This document shows, one piece after another, positions 13,666-21,634 of a DNA stretch of 47,879 bases. The DNA lies in assembly GCF_002885955.2 (NCBI RefSeq), contig NZ_POQS01000001.1, positions 1 through 47,879 of the forward strand. Reading direction: 5' to 3'. Position 1 is the stretch's first letter, and each line of letters opens with the position of its first letter. Below the pieces are notes generated by a model. The model was not told where the DNA came from and did no database searches. It was given only the letters and a program-made list of their open reading frames with translations. The stretch comes from Achromobacter pulmonis (GTDB taxonomy: Bacteria; Pseudomonadota; Gammaproteobacteria; Burkholderiales; Burkholderiaceae_B). The translations under genes and the position numbers were made by a program.

Positions 13666-15837
13666 CTATTCCTTGATGCCATCGGACTTGGACGAAGGAT
13701 TCGTCCCGCCCAGCGGGCGCCTGCCATTGCCACCTGACGGGCGAATATCGAATTTTGCCAGCAGGGTATTGACCGCAGCTTTGGTCCGATCGCTGTGGTC
13801 AGTGCCGACCATAGCTGGCGAGTGACCTCCGACCCAGTTGATCACCTTGTCCGGCACCAGGAAGATCAGGTTGAAGCAGCTATGCACAAGGTTGAGACAC
13901 ATAGAGAAGTAAATCGTGCAATAGGCCAGAATCGAACCGATGCCGGTCAGCGAGTCGAACTGAGCGTTTGCAAGGGCAATGCCGAACCCCTCGTTCAGCA
14001 ACGTTCCGCCTGCGATGGCTCCCACGCCTCCCAAGAAGAAACCGAGCACCATGAGCACAGGACGCACCATCATCTCCAGGAGGAAGATGTAGCCGTGGGC
14101 GGTTTTGTGGCCGAGGCCGTCGCCCTCTCCGCCGAGATGCGTGATCGCCCATAACGGGGCTGCGATCACGCCCTCTCCAACAACGACGAGCCAGTTCACG
14201 GCCGCACCGAACCACACAACGAATGGCACCATCGGTAGATAGGTTGACAGCCCGAGGCCGAGTAGCAAGGCGGCGATGATGATCATCATGATGATCGGTC
14301 CCGCCCCGTCCAATGCACCTCGGACGAAGCTGAGCGCGCCACTGGCGTCAGCCACCCGTGATGCCAAGCCGGCGATGCTGAAACTTTCGCTGGTCGCCTC
14401 GAGCCCCTTGGCTGTGAGGTATCCTGCAAGACCGATTTCGGCTACACCAGTGAGATGGTCGCCCAGGTTTTTCATCTTGATCAGCGGGTTGATTTGGCCG
14501 CGCGATTCGCCGCCGTCGTTGATGTTGGTGATCGCCTCCGTTAGTGCTTGTCCTGGCGAGCTGAACAGCTTCGCGATGATGTTACCGCCGTCATTCTGTT
14601 GCTTCGTACCGAGAGGGGTAGCGTGCGTCGTCGTTGCTCGCCCCTGTTGTGCCTGATATGCAGTCAACGCCGTCTGGTAGACGCTCCTCATGGCTGCGTC
14701 ACCGGCGATCGACGGCCCGAATGTTGTTGCCTTGCCAGCTACCGCATCAGAAAGCCTCGTGTTGGCTACGGCGAAGGTCTGATACCACTCGCCGAGCGTC
14801 CACCATCCGCCTTCCTTGATGGATGAGCTGAGTTGACCGGACAGCTCCTCAATGTTCCCCTGCTTCGTAGCGGCGATCGAATTGACTGTGTTTTCGTACT
14901 GCTGCGCTGCTGCCTGGATCGCTACTTCTGCGTCAGGGATCGTTGTGCTGCCGTCGGTGCTCCGCACCGTGACAGCATTGACGAACTCGAGCGCCGCCGT
15001 ACTCAGCGATTTTTCCATGCCTGAGAGCGCTTGGAGGTGAGCCTTGCGGACTTCGGCAACATCAATCGTATTCGAGAACCAGCTCGTCGAGCTCGGTTGC
15101 GATTCGAGATTCGGGTCGACGTTGGCACCGCCGCATACAAAGCTTTTGTTGGCGAGCATGAAGCCGGTATCTGTCGATTGCGTCTGCACGTATCCGCTTT
15201 CGTCAACCAACCCGCCTTCGCTAGAGGCTGTGGCCAAGCCCGCGTTGATTCCATGACGGCAAAGCTCCATCTCGAATATCTTGTGGGCCAGTTCATTGGT
15301 GCCCGGCATGACCGGCTGCAACACCATTGCCTTGCCGTCGTTAAACGCCGAGACAGCGACATCGACGCCCATGTTTGCCACACCGACGCCCATCACAGAC
15401 GCAGCCCACAGCATCAGTAACTGCGAGAGTGACCAGCCATTCGCGGTCGGCACGAGGGACGCAAGGCCCCAAACGATCCGAATCGGCCCCCACATCGTGT
15501 TTTTTGCGCGATCGAATACGGCCCCGTCGTGCGCTGTCTGCGATACCTTCAGGAACATCATGTAGCAGGTGAAGATCGCTCCTATGACCAGCAGTGCGCC
15601 GTTCGTAACCTGGAACAGGCTGGCCAAGATCGTGTCGCCCCCACCTGCGCTACCGGTCGCAAGGGGATTGTTGACGACGTTTCCGTACATCGCGACGAGC
15701 GCCTGGCGCGACTTGTCGCCGGAGCGCTGGGCTGCTTGACTGATCTCCCCCAGCGTCGTGCCTTCCCCGAATGCAGGAAGCGATATGGCCCACGTCATGA
15801 CAACGCGTAGTCCGCTTAGGACTTTCGAGTACTTCAT
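13666..15837 (-). CDS. DotA/TraY-family conjugation/type IVB secretion membrane protein
   Basis: At 723 residues it is close to the size of IncI TraY. An N-terminal signal-like segment (VLSGLRVVMTWAISLPAF) is followed by a membrane domain (VTNGALLVIGAIFTCYMMFL, a WGPIRIVWGLASLVPTANGW motif), a long periplasmic middle and a C-terminal set of membrane helices (IIMMIIIAALLLGLGLSTYL). This is the DotA/TraY layout: an inner-membrane component of the type IVB secretion and IncI conjugation apparatus. No other dot/icm or tra structural gene is present in the window. The neighbours are small membrane proteins coupled by ATGA overlaps. It may be a relic of conjugation, or it may have been retained for another purpose such as exclusion. 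Confidence 0.85.
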   Translation of the reverse strand: MKYSKVLSGLRVVMTWAISLPAFGEGTTLGEISQAAQRSGDKSRQALVAMYGNVVNNPLATGSAGGGDTILASLFQVTNGALLVIGAIFTCYMMFLKVSQTAHDGAVFDRAKNTMWGPIRIVWGLASLVPTANGWSLSQLLMLWAASVMGVGVANMGVDVAVSAFNDGKAMVLQPVMPGTNELAHKIFEMELCRHGINAGLATASSEGGLVDESGYVQTQSTDTGFMLANKSFVCGGANVDPNLESQPSSTSWFSNTIDVAEVRKAHLQALSGMEKSLSTAALEFVNAVTVRSTDGSTTIPDAEVAIQAAAQQYENTVNSIAATKQGNIEELSGQLSSSIKEGGWWTLGEWYQTFAVANTRLSDAVAGKATTFGPSIAGDAAMRSVYQTALTAYQAQQGRATTTHATPLGTKQQNDGGNIIAKLFSSPGQALTEAITNINDGGESRGQINPLIKMKNLGDHLTGVAEIGLAGYLTAKGLEATSESFSIAGLASRVADASGALSFVRGALDGAGPIIMMIIIAALLLGLGLSTYLPMVPFVVWFGAAVNWLVVVGEGVIAAPLWAITHLGGEGDGLGHKTAHGYIFLLEMMVRPVLMVLGFFLGGVGAIAGGTLLNEGFGIALANAQFDSLTGIGSILAYCTIYFSMCLNLVHSCFNLIFLVPDKVINWVGGHSPAMVGTDHSDRTKAAVNTLLAKFDIRPSGGNGRRPLGGTNPSSKSDGIKE

Positions 15838-16163
15838 TGCTGGCCCTCCCTCTTTGCCTTGCCAGGCCGAAATTCCCAGTCAAGGGCATGGAGCCACCAG
15901 TGTTTGCGGCGATAGTAGTCCGCTTGCGTTTTCCCAGGGTTTCGCAACATCCAAAGGTGCCCGTCGACGGCCATCGCGCACACGAGCATCGTCGCCGTGA
16001 ACAAAGCCCAAGTCGTTCTGTATTGCAGGATTGACAGCACGGAAGGCGCCGCGAACGGCCATCCATATACGAACCCCACGACTGAGAAGAGCAGCCAGAA
16101 GAGAACCGTTCTCTTCGTGGAAAGCTGATCAGCCACCAATTTTGGTTTGGGAGCCTGTGTCAT
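15834..16163 (-). CDS. Small two-span membrane protein upstream of dotA
   Basis: The 109-residue protein has two membrane segments, about 21-41 (VLFWLLFSVVGFVYGWPF) and 51-75 (TWALFTATMLVCAMAVDGHLW), and basic ends, including an aromatic RRKHWWLHALDWEFRPGKAK tail. Its stop overlaps the dotA start by four bases and its start overlaps the AlpA-like stop by four, so all are one coupled operon. IncI plasmids have a membrane protein gene (traX) before traY, but similarity here is only positional. Confidence 0.65.
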   Translation of the reverse strand: MTQAPKPKLVADQLSTKRTVLFWLLFSVVGFVYGWPFAAPSVLSILQYRTTWALFTATMLVCAMAVDGHLWMLRNPGKTQADYYRRKHWWLHALDWEFRPGKAKREGQQ

Positions 16164-16387
16164 TGCAGCCCCCGACGGTTTTGTTCAATCCAAGCAACAA
16201 CCTCGTGTTCGTACCAGCACAGCCTGCGGCTGTGTGGCATCTTGAACGGTTCGGGAATGAGGTGCCGATACCGATCCTTCGAAACGAAGGTGCGGATAGT
16301 GGCTGGGGTCTTGCCGATCAGCTCGGCAAGCTGTTCGATGAATATGACACGCGGAGATCCGCGATCTGAGGCGGGTAGGGGACGCAC
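16160..16387 (-). CDS. AlpA/excisionase-like HTH protein
   Basis: The 75-residue protein fits small MerR-type winged-helix proteins such as AlpA and Xis: VIFIEQLAELIGKTPATIRTF, then a basic MPHSRRLCWYEHEVVAWIEQ. Such proteins direct excision or regulate integrase in mobile elements. Its start is 350 bp from the integrase stop, on the same strand and downstream of it, and it begins the DotA operon. The intervening region contains strong palindromes that it might bind. Confidence 0.75.
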   Translation of the reverse strand: MRPLPASDRGSPRVIFIEQLAELIGKTPATIRTFVSKDRYRHLIPEPFKMPHSRRLCWYEHEVVAWIEQNRRGLQ

Positions 16388-16737
16388 GTCTACCTCTCAC
16401 ACACGAGCAAAAGCGCGTGTGGGGTGTCGTTCCCCACGTGTGAGGGCCCCTTGCGGGTGGCTGGCGAACTTCCGAACCGACGAGGCGATGCAAGGTCGCG
16501 CTTATCGCAACGCTTTATCGGTTTCCTACGCGTTTGGGTCGCGTAGCCGCTTTCTGAGCTATCCCTTCACTGACTTGACTCAGCGGCACCAGCGTCATCG
16601 CGACACTGGCAGCAAGTCAGTGTCGCGAATTGCATTGAAGAATTTAGAGTGATCCTCCAGACGCGTCAAGCATCATTGCTGCGCAGCTTGCTGCGTACAT
16701 ACGTATGTACGTAATTCCGTACGTATGCACCGGATCA
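16388..16737. promoter_or_regulatory. Regulatory gap rich in palindromes beside the integrase
   Basis: No gene is seen in 350 bp. There are three dyads: a hairpin with stem GTGGGG/CCCCAC (16419-16437) nested in CTCACAC/GTGTGAG arms (16396-16402, 16438-16444); an 11-bp perfect repeat TCGCGACACTG (16598-16608) with its complement at 16618-16628; and the perfect 16-bp palindrome GTACATACGTATGTAC (16695-16710) followed by CGTACGTATG. They could serve as integrase terminator, operators for the AlpA-like protein, or recombination-directionality sites. Confidence 0.6.
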
Positions 16738-17829
16738 CTATCGAAGCCGCTTTGCCAAGTCTTCTGCGCTGGGATGGTAGTACCTCATTAGCATCCGCGG
16801 ATCGCGATGGCCGGTAATCTTGGCCAGCTCGTGCATCGGAAAGATCGATGCCAGCCGGGACGTGGCTTCGTGCCTCAGGTCGTGAAAGCGAAGGTCGATT
16901 AAGTATTTTGCATCCGGCGTCCGACCCGCCTCCCTACATTCTTGCTCGTAGGTTTTTCGTGCTCGATCTACCGCGCGCTCGAACGCTCTCGTCACCGCAT
17001 CTCCGCGAATTGAGAAAACGCGCCCGTCAGCCGGATTCTTGCCGACGACCTTTCGCCACTCTTTGAGGGCTTCAACGGCGCGGGGCGAAAGTGGTACATC
17101 CCGCGAGCTCCCGTTCTTGGTGTGGGGCAGGTGGGCTACGTGGCGTTTGAGATCTACATGCTCCCACCGAAGATCAACAATTTCGCCACGGCGCATTGCA
17201 GTCTCCACCGCGAGGGAAATGATTGTCGGCAACACGTCGGAGCTGCTTGCCGAGACGACCCGCTTCAGTTCGCCATCGGGCGCGCGTCGGTCGTCCCGAG
17301 AGTCACCTTCGGTTTCTCTGACTCGCCGGGTGCGAGCATTGTTCGCGGGCGGTTTGCGCACGAGCTCGAGGGGATTGGAAAGACTTTCCATCCCCCATTC
17401 CTTGCGGGCGATACTGAAAACGTGGGAGAGGATGGCCAAGCGTCGAAGCACTGACGCCGGCTTCAATGCCGGGTTGGTCTGCCTCAGCCAGTCGTCGCGC
17501 AATTTGGCTATGTCCGAACTGCGTACCGACGCCATCGATCGTTGCGCGATCGGCGTTGCCCTCCACGTCTTCAGCAGGGAAACTTCTTGGGCCTTCCCCT
17601 TCTTCAAGGAGACGATTTCGCGCTCGTATCGATCAAGCGCCTCGCAAAGAGTCGTTGACTCTGCCTCTGTTCGGCTCACGAACACGCCGCGATCAATTTC
17701 GGATTCGACCTGACGCGCCCAAGCTTCCGCTTCCGAGCGCGTATTGAACGTCTTGATCTGTACGGGGTAGCCCTTGCGCCGAACGCGGGCCTGCCACTGA
17801 AGATCGCCTCGACGGGTGATAGATGCCAT
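16738..17829 (-). CDS. int: Tyrosine site-specific integrase
   Basis: The 363-residue recombinase has an N-terminal Arm-type DNA-binding domain (WQARVRRKGYPVQIKTF), a SAM-like core-binding domain, and a complete catalytic domain. Catalytic residues are visible as Arg in AMRRGEI (about 213), HDLRHE (H316, R319), GHRDPRM (H341) and the nucleophile Tyr in MRYYHP (about Y350). It recombines the tRNA-Ala attachment sites; gene and right repeat are only 120 bp apart, the usual arrangement. Nothing suggests decay. The start at 17829 has GAGGAG within ten bases upstream. Confidence 0.95.
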   Translation of the reverse strand: MASITRRGDLQWQARVRRKGYPVQIKTFNTRSEAEAWARQVESEIDRGVFVSRTEAESTTLCEALDRYEREIVSLKKGKAQEVSLLKTWRATPIAQRSMASVRSSDIAKLRDDWLRQTNPALKPASVLRRLAILSHVFSIARKEWGMESLSNPLELVRKPPANNARTRRVRETEGDSRDDRRAPDGELKRVVSASSSDVLPTIISLAVETAMRRGEIVDLRWEHVDLKRHVAHLPHTKNGSSRDVPLSPRAVEALKEWRKVVGKNPADGRVFSIRGDAVTRAFERAVDRARKTYEQECREAGRTPDAKYLIDLRFHDLRHEATSRLASIFPMHELAKITGHRDPRMLMRYYHPSAEDLAKRLR

Positions 17830-17911
17830 TCACTGCTCCTCGTGTGTTGCGTCCAGGGCTTCGACAGCCCGAGTGGCGCAAAATTGGCGCAGTAAATCGA
17901 ATCTACCAAAG

Positions 17912-17941
17912 AAAAAGGGCCTAGCCATCGGCTAAGCCCTT
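17912..17941 (-). terminator. Element-supplied terminator of tRNA-Ala
   Basis: On the minus strand, AAGGGCTTAGCC (17941-17930) pairs with GGCTAGGCCCTT (17926-17915) through one G-T pair, followed by TTTC. It starts nine bases after the CCA end of the intact tRNA. Because it lies inside the element, the tRNA now uses this terminator in place of the original at 714-743. Confidence 0.8.
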
Positions 17942-17949
17942 GATTCTAT

Positions 17950-18025
<76 letters not shown>

Positions 18026-18040
18026 AAAAGCAAGACCGCA

Positions 18041-18069
18041 ACTATACATAAAGCCAAGCCCGCGTGCAA
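18041..18069 (-). promoter_or_regulatory. Promoter of tRNA-Ala
   Basis: On the minus strand, TTGCAC (18069-18064) is separated by exactly 17 bp from TATAGT (18046-18041), which ends 15 bp before the tRNA. It is a good sigma-70 promoter, and the -35 lies within a CCCGCTTGCACGCGGG hairpin that may end the xth transcript. Confidence 0.75.
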
Positions 18070-18089
18070 GCGGGATGGCGATATCAAGT

Positions 18090-18872
18090 TCAGACAAATT
18101 CCAAAGTGGCCACGACCGGGGCGTGGTCGGAGGGTTGTTCGTTGCGGCGCGGTTCCTTGTCGATGGCGCAGGCGACGCAGCGCTTGACCAGCGGGGCCGA
18201 CAGCAGGACGTGGTCGATCCGCAGGCCGGCGTTGCGGCGGAAGGCGAATTGGCGGTAGTCCCACCAGCTGAAGGATTTCTCGGGTTGCTCGAACAGGCGG
18301 AAGGAATCGCTCAGGCCCAGGTCGAGCAGGGCGCGGAAGGCGGCGCGCTCGGGTTCCGAGACCAGCACCTGGCCTTCCCATTTCTCGGGGTTGTGCACGT
18401 CCTCGTCGGCGGGCGCCACGTTGTAGTCGCCCAGCACCGCCAGCCTGGGGTATTGCTTGATTTCCTCGGCCAGCCATTTGCGCATGGCCTCGAACCATTC
18501 CAGCTTGTAGGCGTATTTGTCCGAGCCCACGGACTGGCCGTTGGGGCAGTAGGCGCAGACCACCCGCACGTCGCCTTCGGGGCCGGGAAAGGTCAGCGCC
18601 AGCACGCGCTGCTGCGGGTCTTCGTAGCCGGGGATGTTGCGCTCCATGGAGGTGCCGGGCACGCGCGAAATAATGGCCACGCCGTTGTAGGTCTTCTGCC
18701 CGGCCCAGACGGCGTGATAGCCGGCTTCGGTGAAGGCGGCTTCGGGAAACTTGTCGTCCGTGAGCTTGAGTTCCTGGATGCACAGCACGTCGACCGGATT
18801 GGCGGCGAGCCAGTCCAGCACCTGCTGCAGGCGCACGTTCAGGGAGTTCACGTTCCAGGTGGCTAATTTCAT
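18090..18872 (-). CDS. xth: Exodeoxyribonuclease III
   Basis: At 260 residues it has the family's usual size. The motifs are the N-terminal MKLATWNVNSLNVR, catalytic Glu in CIQELKLTDDKFP (E34), the active site VLGDYNVAP with Asp and Asn, and the C-terminal RIDHVLLS ... SDHAPV with the essential His. ExoIII is an AP endonuclease and 3' to 5' exonuclease in base-excision repair. I chose the ATG at 18872 because the family starts with MKLATWN; the frame remains open upstream without similarity. First chromosomal gene right of the element. Confidence 0.95.
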   Translation of the reverse strand: MKLATWNVNSLNVRLQQVLDWLAANPVDVLCIQELKLTDDKFPEAAFTEAGYHAVWAGQKTYNGVAIISRVPGTSMERNIPGYEDPQQRVLALTFPGPEGDVRVVCAYCPNGQSVGSDKYAYKLEWFEAMRKWLAEEIKQYPRLAVLGDYNVAPADEDVHNPEKWEGQVLVSEPERAAFRALLDLGLSDSFRLFEQPEKSFSWWDYRQFAFRRNAGLRIDHVLLSAPLVKRCVACAIDKEPRRNEQPSDHAPVVATLEFV

Positions 18873-19079
18873 TTTTCGCGTAGACCGTTTGTTGTTGCGG
18901 CGCGTTGGCCATCGGCGGGAATTGCGGCTCCCGGACAACGTCGGATGATACCGTGCCCGCTCTCGCGGGGTAGGGCGCGTCCCGATATGTGAGCATGTAT
19001 GTCGCCCCCTCCGCCCGCTGTCATTGACGGCAAAAATGCAATGAACATACAAAATGTTCAAATTTTTGCGCATTCCTAA

Positions 19080-20275
19080 GGAACCTCTGAACAAGTCCAA
19101 CGAACCTGTCAGAATATAAGTTATTGAAAACAGTCCGATCCGAGTGAACCCGATGAGCCAGTTGAGTTTTTCCGAAGCCGAGTACGTTGGCAAACGCAAG
19201 AAAACGCGCCGTGAGAAGTTTCTGGCCAAGATGGAGCGTGCGGTGCCGTGGAAGCTCTTTGCCGATCTGGTCGATCCGCATTACCCCAAACCGGGCATCG
19301 GTCGTCCACCGTATCCGCTGGAAACGATGCTGCGCATCTACTTCATGCAACTGTGGTTTTCGCTGTCGGACCCGGCCATGGAAGAGACGCTGTACGACAG
19401 CTTTTCGATGCGCCAGTTTGCCAAACTGCCTGGAGGTCGTGTGCCGGACGAGACCACCATTTTGAACTTCCGTCATCTGCTCGAGCAGCACAACATTGCC
19501 GACCAAGCGCTTGAGGCGGTCAACCTGCTGTTGCAGGATCAAGGCATTCAGGTGCGCAAAGGCACCATTGTGGACGCCACAATTATCGATGCACCCAGCT
19601 CGACCAAGAACGCCAGCGGCACGCGGGACCCCGAGATGCATCAGACCAAAAAGGGAAACCAGTGGCACTTTGGGATGAAGGCCCACATTGGGGTTGATCT
19701 TCACAGCGGGCTGGTCCACACGGTGGTGGGCACCGCTGCCAATGAGCATGATGTTACTCAGGCGGCTGCGTTGCTGCATGGTGAAGAAACGTTGGCTTTT
19801 GGCGATGCCGGTTATCAAGGCGTAGACAAACGACCCGAGCACCAAGGGCGTGACGTAACCTGGCACATTGCCATGCGCCCCGGCAAACGGCGCGCCTTGG
19901 GTAACAGCGCAATTGATCGTTTGACGCAAAACATTGAGCGGGCCAAATCCAGTCTTCGAGCCAAGGTTGAGCATCCGTTTCGTGTCATCAAATGCCAATT
20001 CGGGTTTCGTAAAGTCAGATTCCGTGGACTGGCCAAGAACACTGCGCATTTGAAAATGTTGTTTACGCTGTCCAATATCTGGATGGCACGCCGCCCGTTG
20101 ACGGCGGTGGCAGGGTAAGTGCGCCCAAAAAGCGCCAACAGGCCCGAAAACGGGCCTGATCGGGGTGCAAACAACCCGAAAGTGGCGATGATTTGAGCAG
20201 TTTTTAACCATTTTTGAATACTTTGGTCATGAGGTCGATTTTTGGATGTTTGAAATCGAGTTCTTCAGACCTTCC
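19080..20275 (+). mobile_element. IS5-family insertion sequence, copy 1 (1196 bp)
   Basis: The ends are GGAACCTCTGAA at 19080 and the complement of GGAAGGTCTGAA ending at 20275. A 4-bp duplication CTAA flanks it (19076-19079 and 20276-20279). One transposase gene. A second copy of the same length lies at 33180-34375 in opposite orientation. The intact ends, duplication and identical transposases of the two copies show recent movement. Confidence 0.93.
19144..20118 (+). CDS. IS5-family transposase (copy 1)
   Basis: A 324-residue DDE transposase, read from GTG at 19144 (an ATG three codons later is an alternative). Visible motifs are the N-terminal IGRPPYPLETMLRIYFMQ, catalytic Asp in GTIVDATIIDAPSS, the second Asp in AFGDAGYQGVDKRPE, and the glutamate region RAKVEHPFRVIKCQFGFRK. 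It moves the surrounding element by cut-and-paste. Identical in sequence to the copy at 33337-34311. Confidence 0.95.
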   Translation: MNPMSQLSFSEAEYVGKRKKTRREKFLAKMERAVPWKLFADLVDPHYPKPGIGRPPYPLETMLRIYFMQLWFSLSDPAMEETLYDSFSMRQFAKLPGGRVPDETTILNFRHLLEQHNIADQALEAVNLLLQDQGIQVRKGTIVDATIIDAPSSTKNASGTRDPEMHQTKKGNQWHFGMKAHIGVDLHSGLVHTVVGTAANEHDVTQAAALLHGEETLAFGDAGYQGVDKRPEHQGRDVTWHIAMRPGKRRALGNSAIDRLTQNIERAKSSLRAKVEHPFRVIKCQFGFRKVRFRGLAKNTAHLKMLFTLSNIWMARRPLTAVAG

Positions 20276-20335
20276 CTAATACTTAAAGATTCAATCAATG
20301 GCTACGCTGCTAGGGTTCCCTGAACGGAGAGCGGC

Positions 20336-20563
20336 ATGAAATGCCTTGATTTGGAAACGGTTTCTCCCGGTGTTCCGATAGTCGGCTGGCTGCTGGATGG
20401 GCCGCGGCCCGAGTTCACCGACGTGATCAGCATCGCGCGGCGATGGATGGTCGACGGTCAACGCGTCACGGAGGTGGTGCGGGCGGAGAATGATCCACAG
20501 GGGGCCATGGCTGCTTCGGGGACTTCCATCATGCGCGCCTGCGGCATCGCGGGCCGGAGCTGA
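20336..20563 (+). CDS. Small hypothetical protein
   Basis: A 75-residue protein with a plausible ribosome site (ACGGAGAG) upstream. Segments such as PIVGWLLDGPRPEFTDVISI and an uncharged middle look protein-like. No known family. It is 60 bp past the IS copy and 18 bp before another small gene on the same strand, so probably they form a pair. Confidence 0.5.
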   Translation: MKCLDLETVSPGVPIVGWLLDGPRPEFTDVISIARRWMVDGQRVTEVVRAENDPQGAMAASGTSIMRACGIAGRS

Positions 20564-20581
20564 GAGGCGGAGGAGTCGGCT

Positions 20582-20800
20582 ATGACTACAGGTGTGATCA
20601 GGCTCAACGGCTATCGCCTCGAATACGAACTGCGGCCGCTGGCGGCGCGCCAGGGGTTCGAGGCCTGGGTGCGGACCGCGCCGCATCATCAATGGACGCG
20701 CATCGGCGTGGGCGATTCGGCCTTCATTAGCGAGGACGCCGCGCTCAAGGGCATCCGCTACGCCGCCGGCGAGATCAGCGCCCGCCGGCTGCAGGCATAG
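20582..20800 (+). CDS. Small hypothetical protein
   Basis: A 72-residue protein with strong GGAGG nine bases before the ATG. It has a basic, beta-rich N-terminal half (GVIRLNGYRLEYELRP) and a helical C-terminus (EDAALKGIRYAAGEISARR). No known domain. It may be co-transcribed with the preceding small gene. Confidence 0.55.
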   Translation: MTTGVIRLNGYRLEYELRPLAARQGFEAWVRTAPHHQWTRIGVGDSAFISEDAALKGIRYAAGEISARRLQA

Positions 20801-20835
20801 CGTCCACAAGCCGGTTTCACGCGGCCGGTTCCGTT

Positions 20836-21618
20836 TTATCCCTTCACCAGGCCGCCGTCGACGATCAGGTTCTGGCCGGTGACGGCGCGCGACCACGGGC
20901 TGGCGAAGAACAGCACCGCGTCGGCGAACTGCGCCGGCGTGGTGACTTCGCGCAGCGGCGTGCCGGCGGCGATCATGTCGAACACCGCGTCCGGTGTGGC
21001 GGCCGAGGCGTCGGTGGTGCGCAGCAGGCCGCCCGAAACCATGTTGACCGTGATGCCGTCGGCGCCCAGTTCGTGCGACAGGGTGCGGGTGAAGGCCAGC
21101 AGCGCCGCCTTGGCGGCGGTGTAGTCGTGATAGGGCACGACCGGATTCTGGACCAGGTTGGTGCCGACGTTGATGATGCGTCCGCCGCCGGCGGCGCGCA
21201 TGGCGGGCAGGACGGCCTGGGTGGTGTTGAGCGCGGCGCGCACGCTGCCTTCGAGCTGCGCGTTCATGCGGCTCCAGTCCAGCGTGTCGGCATGCGGGCG
21301 CAGGTCGCCGTCGAACTGGAAGGCGGGCAGGGCGTTGTTGACCACGGTGCTGACGGGTATGCCGAAATGTTCGCTGGCCTGGGCGACCAGGGCGGCGACG
21401 GCGGCCGGGTCGCGCACGTCGGCCTGCAGCGCCAGCGCGCGCTCGGGGGCGGCGGCGGCCAGGGCCTGGGCCCGGTCGGCGCTGTTCAGGTAGTTGATGA
21501 CGACCCTGGCGCCTTCGCGCAGGAAGGCCTGGGCGATGGCGGCTCCCAGGCCGCGGCTGGCGCCGGTGACGATGACGAGTTGCTGGTCGAGGTTCAGGGG
21601 CGTGCGTTGCGATGACAT
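20836..21618 (-). CDS. Short-chain dehydrogenase/reductase
   Basis: A classical 260-residue SDR with the cofactor motif TGASRGLGAAI near 19-29, a NNALP motif replacing NNAG, and the catalytic YTAAK (Tyr-x-x-x-Lys). C-terminal GQNLIVDGGLVKG is typical of FabG-like reductases. The N(D/Y)LN after the second strand gives no firm coenzyme prediction. It starts 16 bases after the GntR gene's stop, so the regulator and SDR form an operon, divergent from the aldehyde dehydrogenase. Substrate unknown; likely reduces or oxidises an alcohol or keto compound in the same pathway. Confidence 0.85.
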   Translation of the reverse strand: MSSQRTPLNLDQQLVIVTGASRGLGAAIAQAFLREGARVVINYLNSADRAQALAAAAPERALALQADVRDPAAVAALVAQASEHFGIPVSTVVNNALPAFQFDGDLRPHADTLDWSRMNAQLEGSVRAALNTTQAVLPAMRAAGGGRIINVGTNLVQNPVVPYHDYTAAKAALLAFTRTLSHELGADGITVNMVSGGLLRTTDASAATPDAVFDMIAAGTPLREVTTPAQFADAVLFFASPWSRAVTGQNLIVDGGLVKG

Positions 21619-21634
21619 GGGTGAGGCTTCCTGC

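Noticed and set aside
18090..19229. N-terminally extended exonuclease III of 379 residues
   Set aside because: The family begins at MKLATWN; the extra 119 residues run into the IS5-family element and lack similarity.
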